DNA from: Cycloclasticus sp.
GTDB taxonomy: Bacteria > Pseudomonadota > Gammaproteobacteria > Methylococcales > Cycloclasticaceae
Assembly: GCA_019090295.1 (NCBI GenBank)
Contig: JAHRWG010000362.1
Span: 1-6,356 of the forward strand
Direction of reading: 5' to 3'
DNA length: 6,356 bases
A model generated the notes under the pieces. It was given only the letters and a program-made list of their open reading frames with translations. It was not told the DNA's origin and made no database searches. This document shows positions 1-4,575 of this stretch, one piece after another. Position 1 is the first letter of the stretch. Each line of letters starts with the position of its first letter. Position numbers and translations under genes: made by a program.

Positions 1-24
1 ATTATCTTTATAGCAGGCAAAATA

Positions 25-43
25 AAACCCGCCTAGCGGGTTT
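25..43 (-). terminator. Intrinsic terminator of the leftward 479-1090/110-409 unit
   Basis: An 8-bp perfect stem (AAACCCGC at 25-32, GCGGGTTT at 36-43) has a 3-base loop. Read leftward, the second arm runs into TTTTATTTT, the U-rich tail expected of a Rho-independent terminator. It lies about 65 bases past the stop codon at 110-112. Read rightward the tail is TTTATATTCTTG, which is weaker. Confidence 0.8.
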
Positions 44-76
44 ATATTCTTGTTTGAATTAGCGTGTACGATAATT

Positions 77-109
77 CGCTTGAGTGGATAAATCAATTAT
101 CGCTTGAGC
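77..109 (-). repeat. Paired CTCAAGCG repeat, copy A
   Basis: Two direct copies of CTCAAGCG (leftward reading) occupy 101-108 and 77-84, starting 24 bases apart. The pair begins directly after the stop codon at 110-112 and lies before the terminator at 25-43. The same arrangement recurs at 1360-1394 behind another gene. The copy at 77-84 also shares the extension CTCAAGCGAATT with the copy at 1382-1393. Confidence 0.75.
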
Positions 110-409
110 CTAGTAATTCTTATTAGCTGCAATTAGTAAATCATACCACCGACTTAGTATAACGATAATCTGCTCTAGATCTTCTGCACTGTAATTAAGC
201 TCTACTAAGGCTTGATATTCAAAACTATCAGTGTCAGCACCTACCATAGCTGGCCTATACTCCCATTCAGCCGGTGGGTGGCTATCTGTGTTGAATGTCA
301 GATAATCTGATATTGAGAACATCCAAGCCATACAAACACCATATCCATCATACATATCAGACATTCTAATTTCTTGTAATAAGTCTTTAGTTCGTTGTGT
401 CTTTATCAT
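110..409 (-). CDS. Hypothetical phage protein, 99 aa
   Basis: I do not recognise this protein. It is a mixed-charge, probably soluble protein. It has an aromatic-rich centre (MDG/YGVCMAWMF-like stretch around residues 19-31) and a C-terminal helix with the pattern SAEDLEQIIVILSRWYDLL (about 74-92). No signal peptide or membrane span is visible. The ATG at 407-409 follows AAGGAA (417-422) by 7 bases, which supports this start. It is the last gene of the leftward unit begun by the promoter at 1124-1152, about 69 bases behind the 203-residue gene, and I see no convincing promoter of its own. Its stop codon abuts the CTCAAGCG repeat pair and then a terminator. That it is a real gene is well supported; its role is unknown. 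Confidence 0.8.
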   Translation of the reverse strand: MIKTQRTKDLLQEIRMSDMYDGYGVCMAWMFSISDYLTFNTDSHPPAEWEYRPAMVGADTDSFEYQALVELNYSAEDLEQIIVILSRWYDLLIAANKNY

Positions 410-478
410 CTGTCTATTCCTTGTTAACTAACTTAGGATTCGTATGTTACACTAACACTACCCCACATCGACAAATAT

Positions 479-1090
479 TTACAATAAATCCCCATCTTCT
501 GTGAATTCCATCTTATTACTTTCTAAAATTTCTTGAATGACTGTATCGCTGGTTAGATATTCATATTCTGATTGCAATTCAGAATAACTCCATTGCATAA
601 ATTCACGCAATAGGCAAGTAATTCTTTCTTCTCTCTCATAAAAGCTCCAGTCTGGTCTATACCCACAAACATCTTCGTCATACTTAACAGATATAATATT
701 ACTATTCTCGTGACAATAGCTTCCACTGTGTTTTACTGATGCTGTCACTGTATAGAAATAATCTTTCTGCAATGCCTGCAATCTTTCTGCAATTGAAGTT
801 AGTTCTTCATTATTAAACTCTTCAGATATAGCTTTAACGGCTCCTTTTTTATAAGAATAATCACCTTCAAAACAAGCGCCGTCTCCTTGACTGCAAAAGC
901 CTGTATAAAGCACTCTATCTACATTAATACCTAACATAGATCCAGCTATTTCTACCCTATCTATTGCACTGTCTGCCCAGTCTAAGTGTTCGGTATTCCA
1001 ACCTCTATTATTATCTAGAGCATTTTGTTTCGCTTCATCGCTTAGTTCATCAAAAGAGTAGACAGTAGTGGTTACAGTATGTTGGCGCAT
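479..1090 (-). CDS. Conserved phage protein with a 'FCSQGDGACFEG' core, 203 aa
   Basis: The N-terminal YSFDELSDEAKQNAL (residues 11-25) and the block FCSQGDGACFEG (65-76) match, from memory, a family widespread in phages of many hosts. In that family YSFDELS-EAK, an (S/C)SQGDGA(S/C)F block, a IAERLQ-x2-Q helix (here about 100-108) and an H-x-G-x-Y-x-HE element (here 121-127, HSGSYCHE) occur in this order. Its biochemical role is not known to me. Some automatic annotations call such proteins 'antitoxin', which I would not rely on without a partner toxin, and none is visible here. The length fits the family, so it looks complete. The ATG at 1088-1090 has AGGA (1100-1103) 9 bases upstream and lies about 34 bases behind a consensus -10 element. 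It is the first gene of its leftward unit, followed by the 99-residue gene. Confidence 0.9.
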   Translation of the reverse strand: MRQHTVTTTVYSFDELSDEAKQNALDNNRGWNTEHLDWADSAIDRVEIAGSMLGINVDRVLYTGFCSQGDGACFEGDYSYKKGAVKAISEEFNNEELTSIAERLQALQKDYFYTVTASVKHSGSYCHENSNIISVKYDEDVCGYRPDWSFYEREERITCLLREFMQWSYSELQSEYEYLTSDTVIQEILESNKMEFTEDGDLL

Positions 1091-1123
1091 GTTTTGTATT
1101 CCTAAATGACTGAATGAGCCGCT

Positions 1124-1152
1124 ATATTATAGGCTGCATCTTGCAATGTCAA
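1124..1152 (-). promoter_or_regulatory. Leftward sigma70-type promoter for 479-1090
   Basis: The -35 element is TTGACA (1147-1152). A 17-base spacer leads to the -10 element TAATAT (1124-1129); an overlapping TATAAT (1126-1131) would give 15 bases. A perfect 20-bp palindrome sits 5 bases upstream of the -35. This is one of the clearest promoters in the window and fits recognition by host housekeeping RNA polymerase. Confidence 0.85.
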
Positions 1153-1157
1153 CACTT

Positions 1158-1177
1158 ATTTGTAATTAATTACAAAT
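1158..1177. promoter_or_regulatory. 20-bp perfect palindrome upstream of the promoter
   Basis: The sequence ATTTGTAATTAATTACAAAT is fully self-complementary with no loop, typical of a dimeric repressor or activator site. It sits just upstream of the -35 of the 1124-1152 promoter. The 10-base half-site AATTACAAAT recurs at 4620-4629 inside a rightward promoter. The regulator is unknown. An AT-rich UP-element role is an alternative reading. Confidence 0.5.
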
Positions 1178-1231
1178 TGACTTATGTCACCAGCTATGTT
1201 ACTTTTTGAGGGTTATTACAAGATAGCCTAA

Positions 1232-1251
1232 CATCCAGCCATATCTGGATG
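1232..1251. repeat. Short inverted repeat between promoter and terminator
   Basis: The arms CATCCAG and CTGGATG (7 bp) flank a 6-base loop. No U-tract follows on either strand. Together with flanking sequence this accounts for the only other structure I see in the gene-free stretch 1178-1268. Function unknown. Confidence 0.35.
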
Positions 1252-1268
1252 CAGTCCCCCGTGCCTAC

Positions 1269-1304
1269 AAAAAAGGCTAATGAGAACATTGCTTCTCATT
1301 AGCC
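1269..1304 (-). terminator. Strong intrinsic terminator for the leftward unit ending at 1401
   Basis: A 12-bp perfect stem (GGCTAATGAGAA at 1275-1286, TTCTCATTAGCC at 1293-1304) has a 6-base loop. Read leftward it is followed immediately by TTTTTT (1274-1269). It ends transcripts from the 1401-2069 gene and insulates the promoter at 1124-1152. The rightward tail is a short TTTT after CCTAG, so rightward termination would be weaker. Confidence 0.9.
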
Positions 1305-1338
1305 CTAGTTTTCCTCCTTACAGGGTATATTCCTTTAC

Positions 1339-1367
1339 ATTATAGCTCTAATGAAATAGCGCTTGAG
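1339..1367 (-). promoter_or_regulatory. Possible leftward promoter with a CTCAAG box in the -35 position
   Basis: A perfect TATAAT -10 (1339-1344, minus strand) lies exactly 17 bases from CTCAAG (1362-1367), part of the second copy of the CTCAAGCG repeat. CTCAAG is a poor sigma70 -35 hexamer, so an activator binding the repeats would be needed. A transcript starting near 1333 would run through AAGGAGG (1313-1319) into the terminator at 1269-1304, giving an RNA of about 65 bases with no convincing ORF. This is speculative. Confidence 0.3.
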
Positions 1368-1394
1368 CGTACGTTAATGAGAATTCGCTTGAGC
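1360..1394 (-). repeat. Paired CTCAAGCG repeat, copy B
   Basis: Direct copies of GCTCAAGCG (leftward reading) occupy 1386-1394 and 1360-1368, starting 26 bases apart. They begin 6 bases after the stop codon of the 1401-2069 gene and precede the terminator at 1269-1304. Layout and orientation match the pair at 77-109. Confidence 0.75.
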
Positions 1395-1400
1395 ATAGAG

Positions 1401-2069
1401 TTATTCAATAGTCTTGTCTAGCTCTTTAGCCATACTTTCACTGACTGGCCTTGCATTACTCCAAAAAATCCCTACTCCTCTATAAGGATAATCCTCTAGA
1501 ACTAAATAAGAGTGTATAAGGTCATAACGTTTGTAATTCACCTTATAGCCATCCCACACCTCACACCAGACAGGGTTTTCCTCACTAACACTATCCCTCC
1601 AGTCTTTCTTTACTTTCAGTTTGTTAATGAAATTCCACAATCTCTTGACAGGATCATTATATTCTTTGTTGTCTGTATGGACAACCCTAAAAGGGGTTTG
1701 CCCTTCCAGTAACTTACTTTCTTCGTAACAAACAATATAGCTATTTGTGTAGTAAAACACCTCACCAGCCCTCACCCTCTCTTGACACTCCTTAACACCT
1801 TCAGGAGTGTTCTTAAAGCCTGCTGACACAAATACTTTATTCTTGTTAGCCTCTTCCATAATCTTGTGATACTCCTCGATAGCTTTGTCTGAAGGGTTTG
1901 CAAACCTCCAACTAATACCTATTGTGTAGAACTTACCCCTAGATATAGATAGGATATTAACCCCATAATCATCTCTAATATCAGGATAATCATCACTAAC
2001 ATAACACTCTACTTTATCCATCACTTTCAGCATATCTTCCACTGAAGGCTTGCTATTACAATTTGACAT
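1401..2069 (-). CDS. Hypothetical protein with a domain shared with the 5237-5605 protein, 222 aa
   Basis: I do not recognise the family, but the sequence shows clear internal relationships. Three blocks in the second half recur, in the same order, in the rightward protein at 5237-5605. They are E-x-F-Y-Y...YEESK (residues 103-119), W-x-D-S-x-S-x-ENPVWCEVWDG (157-174) and GIFWSNARPVS-x8-LD (200-218). The first half also carries GISWRFANPSDKAIEEY (51-67), resembling the last block and suggesting an ancient internal duplication. The protein looks soluble. The ATG (2067-2069) follows AAAGGAG by 6 bases. It is co-transcribed with the membrane protein gene at 2093-2440, 23 bases upstream, and is the last gene before the terminator at 1269-1304. 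Its role is unknown; position suggests an early, host-interacting or accessory function. Confidence 0.88.
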   Translation of the reverse strand: MSNCNSKPSVEDMLKVMDKVECYVSDDYPDIRDDYGVNILSISRGKFYTIGISWRFANPSDKAIEEYHKIMEEANKNKVFVSAGFKNTPEGVKECQERVRAGEVFYYTNSYIVCYEESKLLEGQTPFRVVHTDNKEYNDPVKRLWNFINKLKVKKDWRDSVSEENPVWCEVWDGYKVNYKRYDLIHSYLVLEDYPYRGVGIFWSNARPVSESMAKELDKTIE

Positions 2070-2092
2070 TTTCTTCTCCTTTAATTAGTTTA

Positions 2093-2440
2093 TTAACCTT
2101 CTACTAGCTCCTTCTCTCTTAATTGATTTCTTAAGTAAGTGTTCTCCTCCTTCATGGAACGTGCCGATGACAGTATCTGGTCACATTCCCTCTTTGTAAG
2201 CTCTCCAGAAGTTCCGGCATCTAGTAAAGTTCTAAGTTCTTTAAGAGTAGTGTTTTGACCAAGCAATAAAAGTAACTTCTCCCCAATCTTATACACTACT
2301 ACAAGGAAAAAGAACCACCCACTCATTCCTGCAATCTTTACAAAGCCTTGTAGCACCAACCAAGCTATAAAAGCTTTAGTAGCATCATCCCCTAGAGATG
2401 AGAGTGCTGTCGTGATTTCTGTAATTGAATTTATATCCAT
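2093..2440 (-). CDS. Small membrane protein with a C-terminal charged helix, 115 aa
   Basis: I do not recognise the family. A first hydrophobic stretch covers about residues 22-39 (AFIAWLVLQGFVKIAGM). A second, stronger one covers about 41-60 (GWFFFLVVVY, then KIGEKLLLLL). These suggest one or two inner-membrane spans. The tail (about 65-115) is hydrophilic and helical, with E/K/R-rich heptad-like content (KEENTYLRNQLREKEL), possibly a coiled coil in the cytoplasm. There is no cleavable signal peptide. The ATG (2438-2440) follows AAAGGAG by 6 bases. The 18 bases covering the ribosome site and start (2438-2455) are identical to those of the next gene (2067-2084). Promoter candidates lie at 2485-2512 and 2534-2542. 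A holin or superinfection-exclusion role is possible but unsupported, because no lysis genes are nearby. Confidence 0.82.
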   Translation of the reverse strand: MDINSITEITTALSSLGDDATKAFIAWLVLQGFVKIAGMSGWFFFLVVVYKIGEKLLLLLGQNTTLKELRTLLDAGTSGELTKRECDQILSSARSMKEENTYLRNQLREKELVEG

Positions 2441-2484
2441 TTTCTTCTCCTTTAAGTATTTCTGTTGTGTATTTGATCTGTGTA

Positions 2485-2512
2485 GTGTTACATAATACTA
2501 GCCTTCTGTCAA
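2485..2512 (-). promoter_or_regulatory. Leftward promoter candidate for 2093-2440
   Basis: A perfect TTGACA (2507-2512) is followed after 16 bases by a weak -10, TAACAC (2485-2490), preceded by TG. The context TGTAACAC resembles TGTAATAT of the 3365-3393 promoter. It lies about 45 bases before the start codon. The poor -10 suggests a weak or activated promoter. Confidence 0.5.
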
Positions 2513-2533
2513 CAATAATAACAGTGAAAAGGC

Positions 2534-2542
2534 ATTATATCA
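2534..2542 (-). promoter_or_regulatory. Extended -10 promoter candidate
   Basis: TGATATAAT on the minus strand is an extended -10 motif (TGN plus TATAAT) without a recognisable -35. It would start a transcript near 2527, upstream of the 2485-2512 promoter and towards 2093-2440. It overlaps the repeat TTATATCAA (2535-2543), so a protein bound there would block it. Confidence 0.35.
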
Positions 2543-2589
2543 ATATACCTTCTGTAATCTCTCCCTCCTGCCTTTACGAATAGTGTTGC

Positions 2590-2611
2590 ATATCAACGTG
2601 TTAGTTGATAT
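2590..2611. promoter_or_regulatory. Inverted repeat (hairpin or operator) in the 2441-2690 gap
   Basis: The arms ATATCAAC (2590-2597) and GTTGATAT (2604-2611) flank a 6-base centre. TTGATATAA here (2605-2613) is also an exact inverse of TTATATCAA at 2535-2543, so the same half-site occurs three times in about 80 bases. On the minus-strand RNA, purine-rich AAGGAGGAGG lies just upstream of the hairpin without a start codon at the right distance. It may be an operator cluster or an RNA structure. Confidence 0.4.
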
Positions 2612-2635
2612 AAGCCCTCCTCCTTGTAGCCTGTA

Positions 2636-2654
2636 TTATAACTAAAAGTTATAA
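2636..2654. promoter_or_regulatory. 19-bp palindrome downstream of 2691-2909
   Basis: The arms TTATAACT and AGTTATAA are separated by AAA. There is no U-tract, so it is not a clear terminator. The minus strand contains TATAAT (2635-2640), with only TTGTTC at 19 bases as a -35, so this could be an operator over a weak leftward promoter. Confidence 0.3.
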
Positions 2655-2690
2655 CAAGAGAACAAGGAAACAACAATAAGTATAAGCTGT

Positions 2691-2909
2691 TTATTCTACC
2701 CCATGGCTCACTAGGTGGAGTGTGCCGTCTGGGTCTTTCACTAGCTGAAAATTCTCATCATAATAAAACGCCTCCAATCCCTCCTGAGTCATGATTTTAG
2801 ATATTAATGCTATAGACTCAAAGACTACCCTGTGATCTTTAGGGTTATCAAGAATAGCCTCCAAAGTTAGGCAACTATCATCTACAATATCAACCCAATT
2901 ACTACTCAT
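2691..2909 (-). CDS. Hypothetical acidic phage protein, 72 aa
   Basis: I do not recognise this protein. It is acidic and soluble-looking. A helical N-terminal half ends in IALISKIMTQEGLEAFYYDE (about 33-52), and the C-terminus resembles a small beta hairpin (FQLVKDPDGTLHLVSHG). The ATG (2907-2909) has AGGAG (2916-2920) 6 bases upstream. That ribosome site overlaps the stop codon of the preceding gene (2919-2921), so the two genes are 9 bases apart and probably translationally coupled. It is the last of three tiny genes in the unit from the 3365-3393 promoter. No clear terminator follows, so read-through into 2093-2440 is possible. Confidence 0.78.
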   Translation of the reverse strand: MSSNWVDIVDDSCLTLEAILDNPKDHRVVFESIALISKIMTQEGLEAFYYDENFQLVKDPDGTLHLVSHGVE

Positions 2910-2918
2910 ACCTTTCTC

Positions 2919-3176
2919 CTAGTGTACTGTGAAGTCTTTATCAATCACTGTAGTTGTGCCTGAATAATATATCTCTTCTAGCAGATTGTCAAGCTGAAAC
3001 ATTGCAGCATCTGTGTTATCACTCACTCCAATGATTAGCAGCACAGACATCAATGACTTAGTGAGGGCTAGATACTGTCCGCTAAGGATAGCATTAAGCT
3101 CTTCATGTGTATTAGCATTATCCACTAAAGATACAGCTTGCTCAAGAATATCCTGCATGTCTATCTTTAAAGACAT
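2919..3176 (-). CDS. Hypothetical phage protein, 85 aa
   Basis: I do not recognise this protein. It is acidic and mostly helical, with a hydrophobic centre SLMSVLLIIGV (about residues 41-51) that is too short and isolated to call a membrane span. I chose the ATG at 3174-3176 over a GTG at 3180-3182. GAGGAG (3185-3190) is 8 bases from the ATG but only 2 from the GTG. That ribosome site lies inside the end of the preceding 50-residue gene, whose stop (3179-3181) is 2 bases before this ATG, so the genes are likely coupled. It is the middle gene of the three-gene unit. Confidence 0.78.
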   Translation of the reverse strand: MSLKIDMQDILEQAVSLVDNANTHEELNAILSGQYLALTKSLMSVLLIIGVSDNTDAAMFQLDNLLEEIYYSGTTTVIDKDFTVH

Positions 3177-3178
3177 GC

Positions 3179-3331
3179 TCACAGCTCCTCAGACAGCTCT
3201 GACAGCGATAAATGACTAGGGGAGCATACTTGGCCCACCTCACCAGTGATAAAGCCCGCTACAAGCTCTTCAGCCTGTTCTTCTTCTACTTCAATAATAA
3301 CTTTCTCGAATAATTCTATGATGTCAGACAT
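3179..3331 (-). CDS. Small acidic protein, 50 aa
   Basis: This short ORF is well supported by context. Its ATG (3329-3331) has AGGAG (3341-3345) 9 bases upstream and sits about 34 bases after a consensus -10. Its TGA (3179-3181) is 2 bases before the next gene. The product is strongly acidic, with an EVEEEQAEE run at about residues 14-22, a single Cys (36) and a C-terminus ending SELSEEL. Small, highly acidic early phage proteins often bind host enzymes or mimic DNA, but no specific family is recognisable and this is only a possibility. It is the first gene of the unit and so is probably the most strongly transcribed. Confidence 0.75.
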   Translation of the reverse strand: MSDIIELFEKVIIEVEEEQAEELVAGFITGEVGQVCSPSHLSLSELSEEL

Positions 3332-3364
3332 GTTGGTCTTCTCCTAAGTAATGTGTGAGCCTAG

Positions 3365-3393
3365 ATATTACAGAGTAAGTATCATCTTGTCAA
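3365..3393 (-). promoter_or_regulatory. Leftward sigma70-type promoter for the three small genes
   Basis: TTGACA (3388-3393), a 17-base spacer and TAATAT (3365-3370), with TG directly before the -10. It has the same -35, spacing and -10 as the promoter at 1124-1152. The start point would be near 3358, leaving a leader of about 27 bases before the ATG at 3331. Confidence 0.85.
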
Positions 3394-3452
3394 CAGTTAG
3401 TTTGCAATCCTCCAAGCTAACTCAGCTATGAATACACTTCTTAGCTCAATAC

Positions 3453-3530
3453 TTATGATACATAGTCATGCCTACCCCTACTCACTAGCTTAGTGCCGTC
3501 TGGTGTGGTTATGCTGTTTCTGATAATCAT
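3453..3530 (-). CDS. 25-residue stub of a phage 'TPDGT-x-L-x-SR-x-RHDYV' protein
   Basis: The ATG (3528-3530) overlaps the TGA of the preceding gene in an ATGA junction, the usual sign of translational coupling. The product reads ITTPDGTKLVSRGRHDYVS and then stops. From memory, this matches the N-terminus of a phage family that has TPDGT-x-L-x-S-x-x-RHDY, followed by an aspartate/glycine-rich segment and a 'DGG-x-(D/E)Y-x-R' motif, and is normally around 80-100 residues. Here the TAA at 3453-3455 cuts it after the first motif. No continuation of the family is clear in the other frames; the run after it in a shifted frame (IELRSVFIAELAWRIAN) does not look like the family. It is probably a remnant truncated by deletion or frameshift, with the promoter at 3365-3393 just beyond. 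Family assignment is moderate; truncation is inference. Confidence 0.6.
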   Translation of the reverse strand: MIIRNSITTPDGTKLVSRGRHDYVS

Positions 3531-3724
3531 AACACACTTTCCGCCATAGCTACAAAATCAGGTTTGGCTAACACCTTAATCTCTTCTGTTAGATCTTTGT
3601 TTCCTAACTCATGGGTGAATACTGGTCTCCCTAATAGCTCTTCGATATACTCATGCAGGTCTGAAAAATCTCCACATAATATTCCTGTAAAAGCTCCTAC
3701 AATAGCGCCTTCTCTCTTATTCAT
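3527..3724 (-). CDS. Phage 'DFS-HEY-LGRPV-THE' family protein, 65 aa
   Basis: The pattern GAFTGILCGDFSDLHEYIEELLGRPV, then FTHEL and a final Lys-x-DF motif (KPDFVAM), matches a small protein family common in phages and prophages. In it, an (A/T)-(Y/F)-TG-x-L segment precedes DFS-x-(F/L)H-x-Y-x-E-x-LGRPV-(W/F)-THE. I believe it is catalogued as DUF7736, but the name is from memory; function is unknown. I start it at the ATG at 3722-3724: AAGGAG (3732-3737) is 7 bases upstream, while an in-frame ATG at 3728-3730 is only 1 base from it and a longer reading to 3802 has no support. It overlaps the end of the HD hydrolase gene by 8 bases and the next stub by 4, so all three are one operon. The length fits the family. 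Confidence 0.85.
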   Translation of the reverse strand: MNKREGAIVGAFTGILCGDFSDLHEYIEELLGRPVFTHELGNKDLTEEIKVLAKPDFVAMAESVL

Positions 3725-4238
3725 CTCCATACTCCTTGTAATAATCAATAACTTGTTTATTAACGAAGTTATACAGTAACACATCTCCTCTCCTAAGTAC
3801 AAACATTAAATCCCTAACTTCTGACATAAACACTTTAGCGAATTCTGGATCATTAACAATGATCGACTCCATATTATCATTTATGTCAGCAAGCTTTATA
3901 GTCTGCACTTCAGGGCATTGCTGCTCTAGAAATCTTATGTCTAGGTTCTTCCTTATAGCTCTGTTCCCATCACTGGGTACAGAGAATTGTGTCATACCTC
4001 TGACATAGGACTCCACTGAAGGGCCAAACAACTCCCTAACATCTTCGTGAGTGGAGTTTGTATCCTCTACGACATCATGTAGTAACGCCGCCGCTATCAT
4101 CTCTTCGCTCCCCCCAACAGACCTCACTGTATAAGCTACTTCTACAGGGTGTCTTATGTAGGGAGTGTTAGTGTATTTTCTTACCTGTCCTTCATGCTGT
4201 CCTGTAGCGTAAGCAAGAGCCATGTTAAATAAGTTCAT
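3717..4238 (-). CDS. HD-domain hydrolase of the RelA/SpoT/MESH1 type, 173 aa
   Basis: Family knowledge: the HD half of bifunctional RSH proteins, and stand-alone MESH1-like enzymes, remove the 3'-pyrophosphate from (p)ppGpp using Mn2+; MESH1 also acts on NADPH. Seen here: H-x-GQVRKYTNTPYIRHP (residues 15-31, with metal-ligand His30), ALLHDVVEDT (51-60, with His54-Asp55 and Glu58-Asp59) and KLADINDN (115-122, with Asp118 and Asn122). These correspond to the full set of catalytic and metal-binding positions of the hydrolase. At 173 residues it is a single domain with no synthetase part, close to the length of small stand-alone enzymes. The ATG (4236-4238) has AAGGAA (4246-4251) 7 bases upstream. 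It is the first leftward gene behind the 4349-4377 promoter, so it is expressed early. It may clear host alarmone during infection, but the substrate is inferred and another nucleotide is possible. Confidence 0.88.
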   Translation of the reverse strand: MNLFNMALAYATGQHEGQVRKYTNTPYIRHPVEVAYTVRSVGGSEEMIAAALLHDVVEDTNSTHEDVRELFGPSVESYVRGMTQFSVPSDGNRAIRKNLDIRFLEQQCPEVQTIKLADINDNMESIIVNDPEFAKVFMSEVRDLMFVLRRGDVLLYNFVNKQVIDYYKEYGDE

Positions 4239-4325
4239 ATTAAAATTCCTTGTAAGTGAGTTATATAAGTACTTTATATAAAGCTTTATTTGTCCAGTGC
4301 TTTACTTAATAACTAAGATCAGAAT

Positions 4326-4353
4326 TTGACAAATAAGACTTAAAGACTATTAT
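4326..4353 (+). promoter_or_regulatory. Rightward promoter, half of a bidirectional pair
   Basis: TTGACA (4326-4331), a 16-base spacer and TATTAT (4348-4353). Its -10 overlaps that of the leftward promoter at 4349-4377. The start point would be near 4360, about 310 bases before the first rightward gene. Confidence 0.6.
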
Positions 4354-4377
4354 ATTTTACTTAAGATATCTTGTCAA
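4349..4377 (-). promoter_or_regulatory. Leftward consensus promoter for the HD hydrolase operon
   Basis: TTGACA (4372-4377), a 17-base spacer and TATAAT (4349-4354): a full sigma70 consensus. It gives a leader of about 100 bases before the start codon at 4238. The -10 bases are shared with the rightward promoter at 4326-4353, and the two TTGACA boxes form an inverted repeat around it. Confidence 0.85.
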
Positions 4378-4522
4378 GTAGTATTTACATTAAATTCATA
4401 ATTTAATAATTTATGTGATTAATATTAAACTAAAACATAATAACTTATCACATATACTTAAAGTAAGATTATTTTAGCATATTTTTAAGTGTTTGTAAAT
4501 AGATATTACTAAAATAAATAGC

Positions 4523-4552
4523 TTTACATATTATAAATAGTTGTGTTATATT
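4523..4552 (+). promoter_or_regulatory. Rightward promoter candidate
   Basis: TTTACA (4523-4528) is followed by TATATT (4547-4552) at 18 bases, or TTATAT (4546-4551) at 17. The predicted start near 4559 places the inverted repeat at 4576-4596 in the early transcribed region, a usual place for a repressor site. Confidence 0.5.
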
Positions 4553-4575
4553 ATGTGTACTTTAAGCAAGGCTAT

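Noticed and set aside
1234..1300. Leftward ORF starting at an ATG inside the terminator stem after AAGGAGG
   Set aside because: The spacing is 13 bases, the start is buried in the hairpin and the ORF crosses the U-tract; most likely chance.
1512..1712. Rightward ORF of 66 residues
   Set aside because: Antisense to the well-supported 1401-2069 gene, with no ribosome site.
2540..2596. Leftward 18-residue basic ORF from a TTG (NTIRKGRRERLQKVY-like)
   Set aside because: The start lies in a hairpin stem and the nearest ribosome site is about 20 bases away; no homology recognised.
3013..3219. Rightward ORF of 68 residues
   Set aside because: Antisense shadow of the coupled leftward genes at 2919-3176 and 3179-3331.
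3564..3779. Rightward ORF of 71 residues
   Set aside because: Antisense to 3527-3724 and the end of the HD hydrolase gene, both recognisable; no ribosome site.
3725..3802. N-terminal extension of the 3527-3724 gene up to 3802
   Set aside because: It lies wholly inside the HD hydrolase gene in another frame, and the AAGGAG at 3732-3737 is correctly spaced only for the ATG at 3724.
4384..4412. Rightward TTTACA-17-TAATTT
   Set aside because: In such AT-rich DNA a 4-of-6 -10 match is expected by chance; too weak to list as a promoter.
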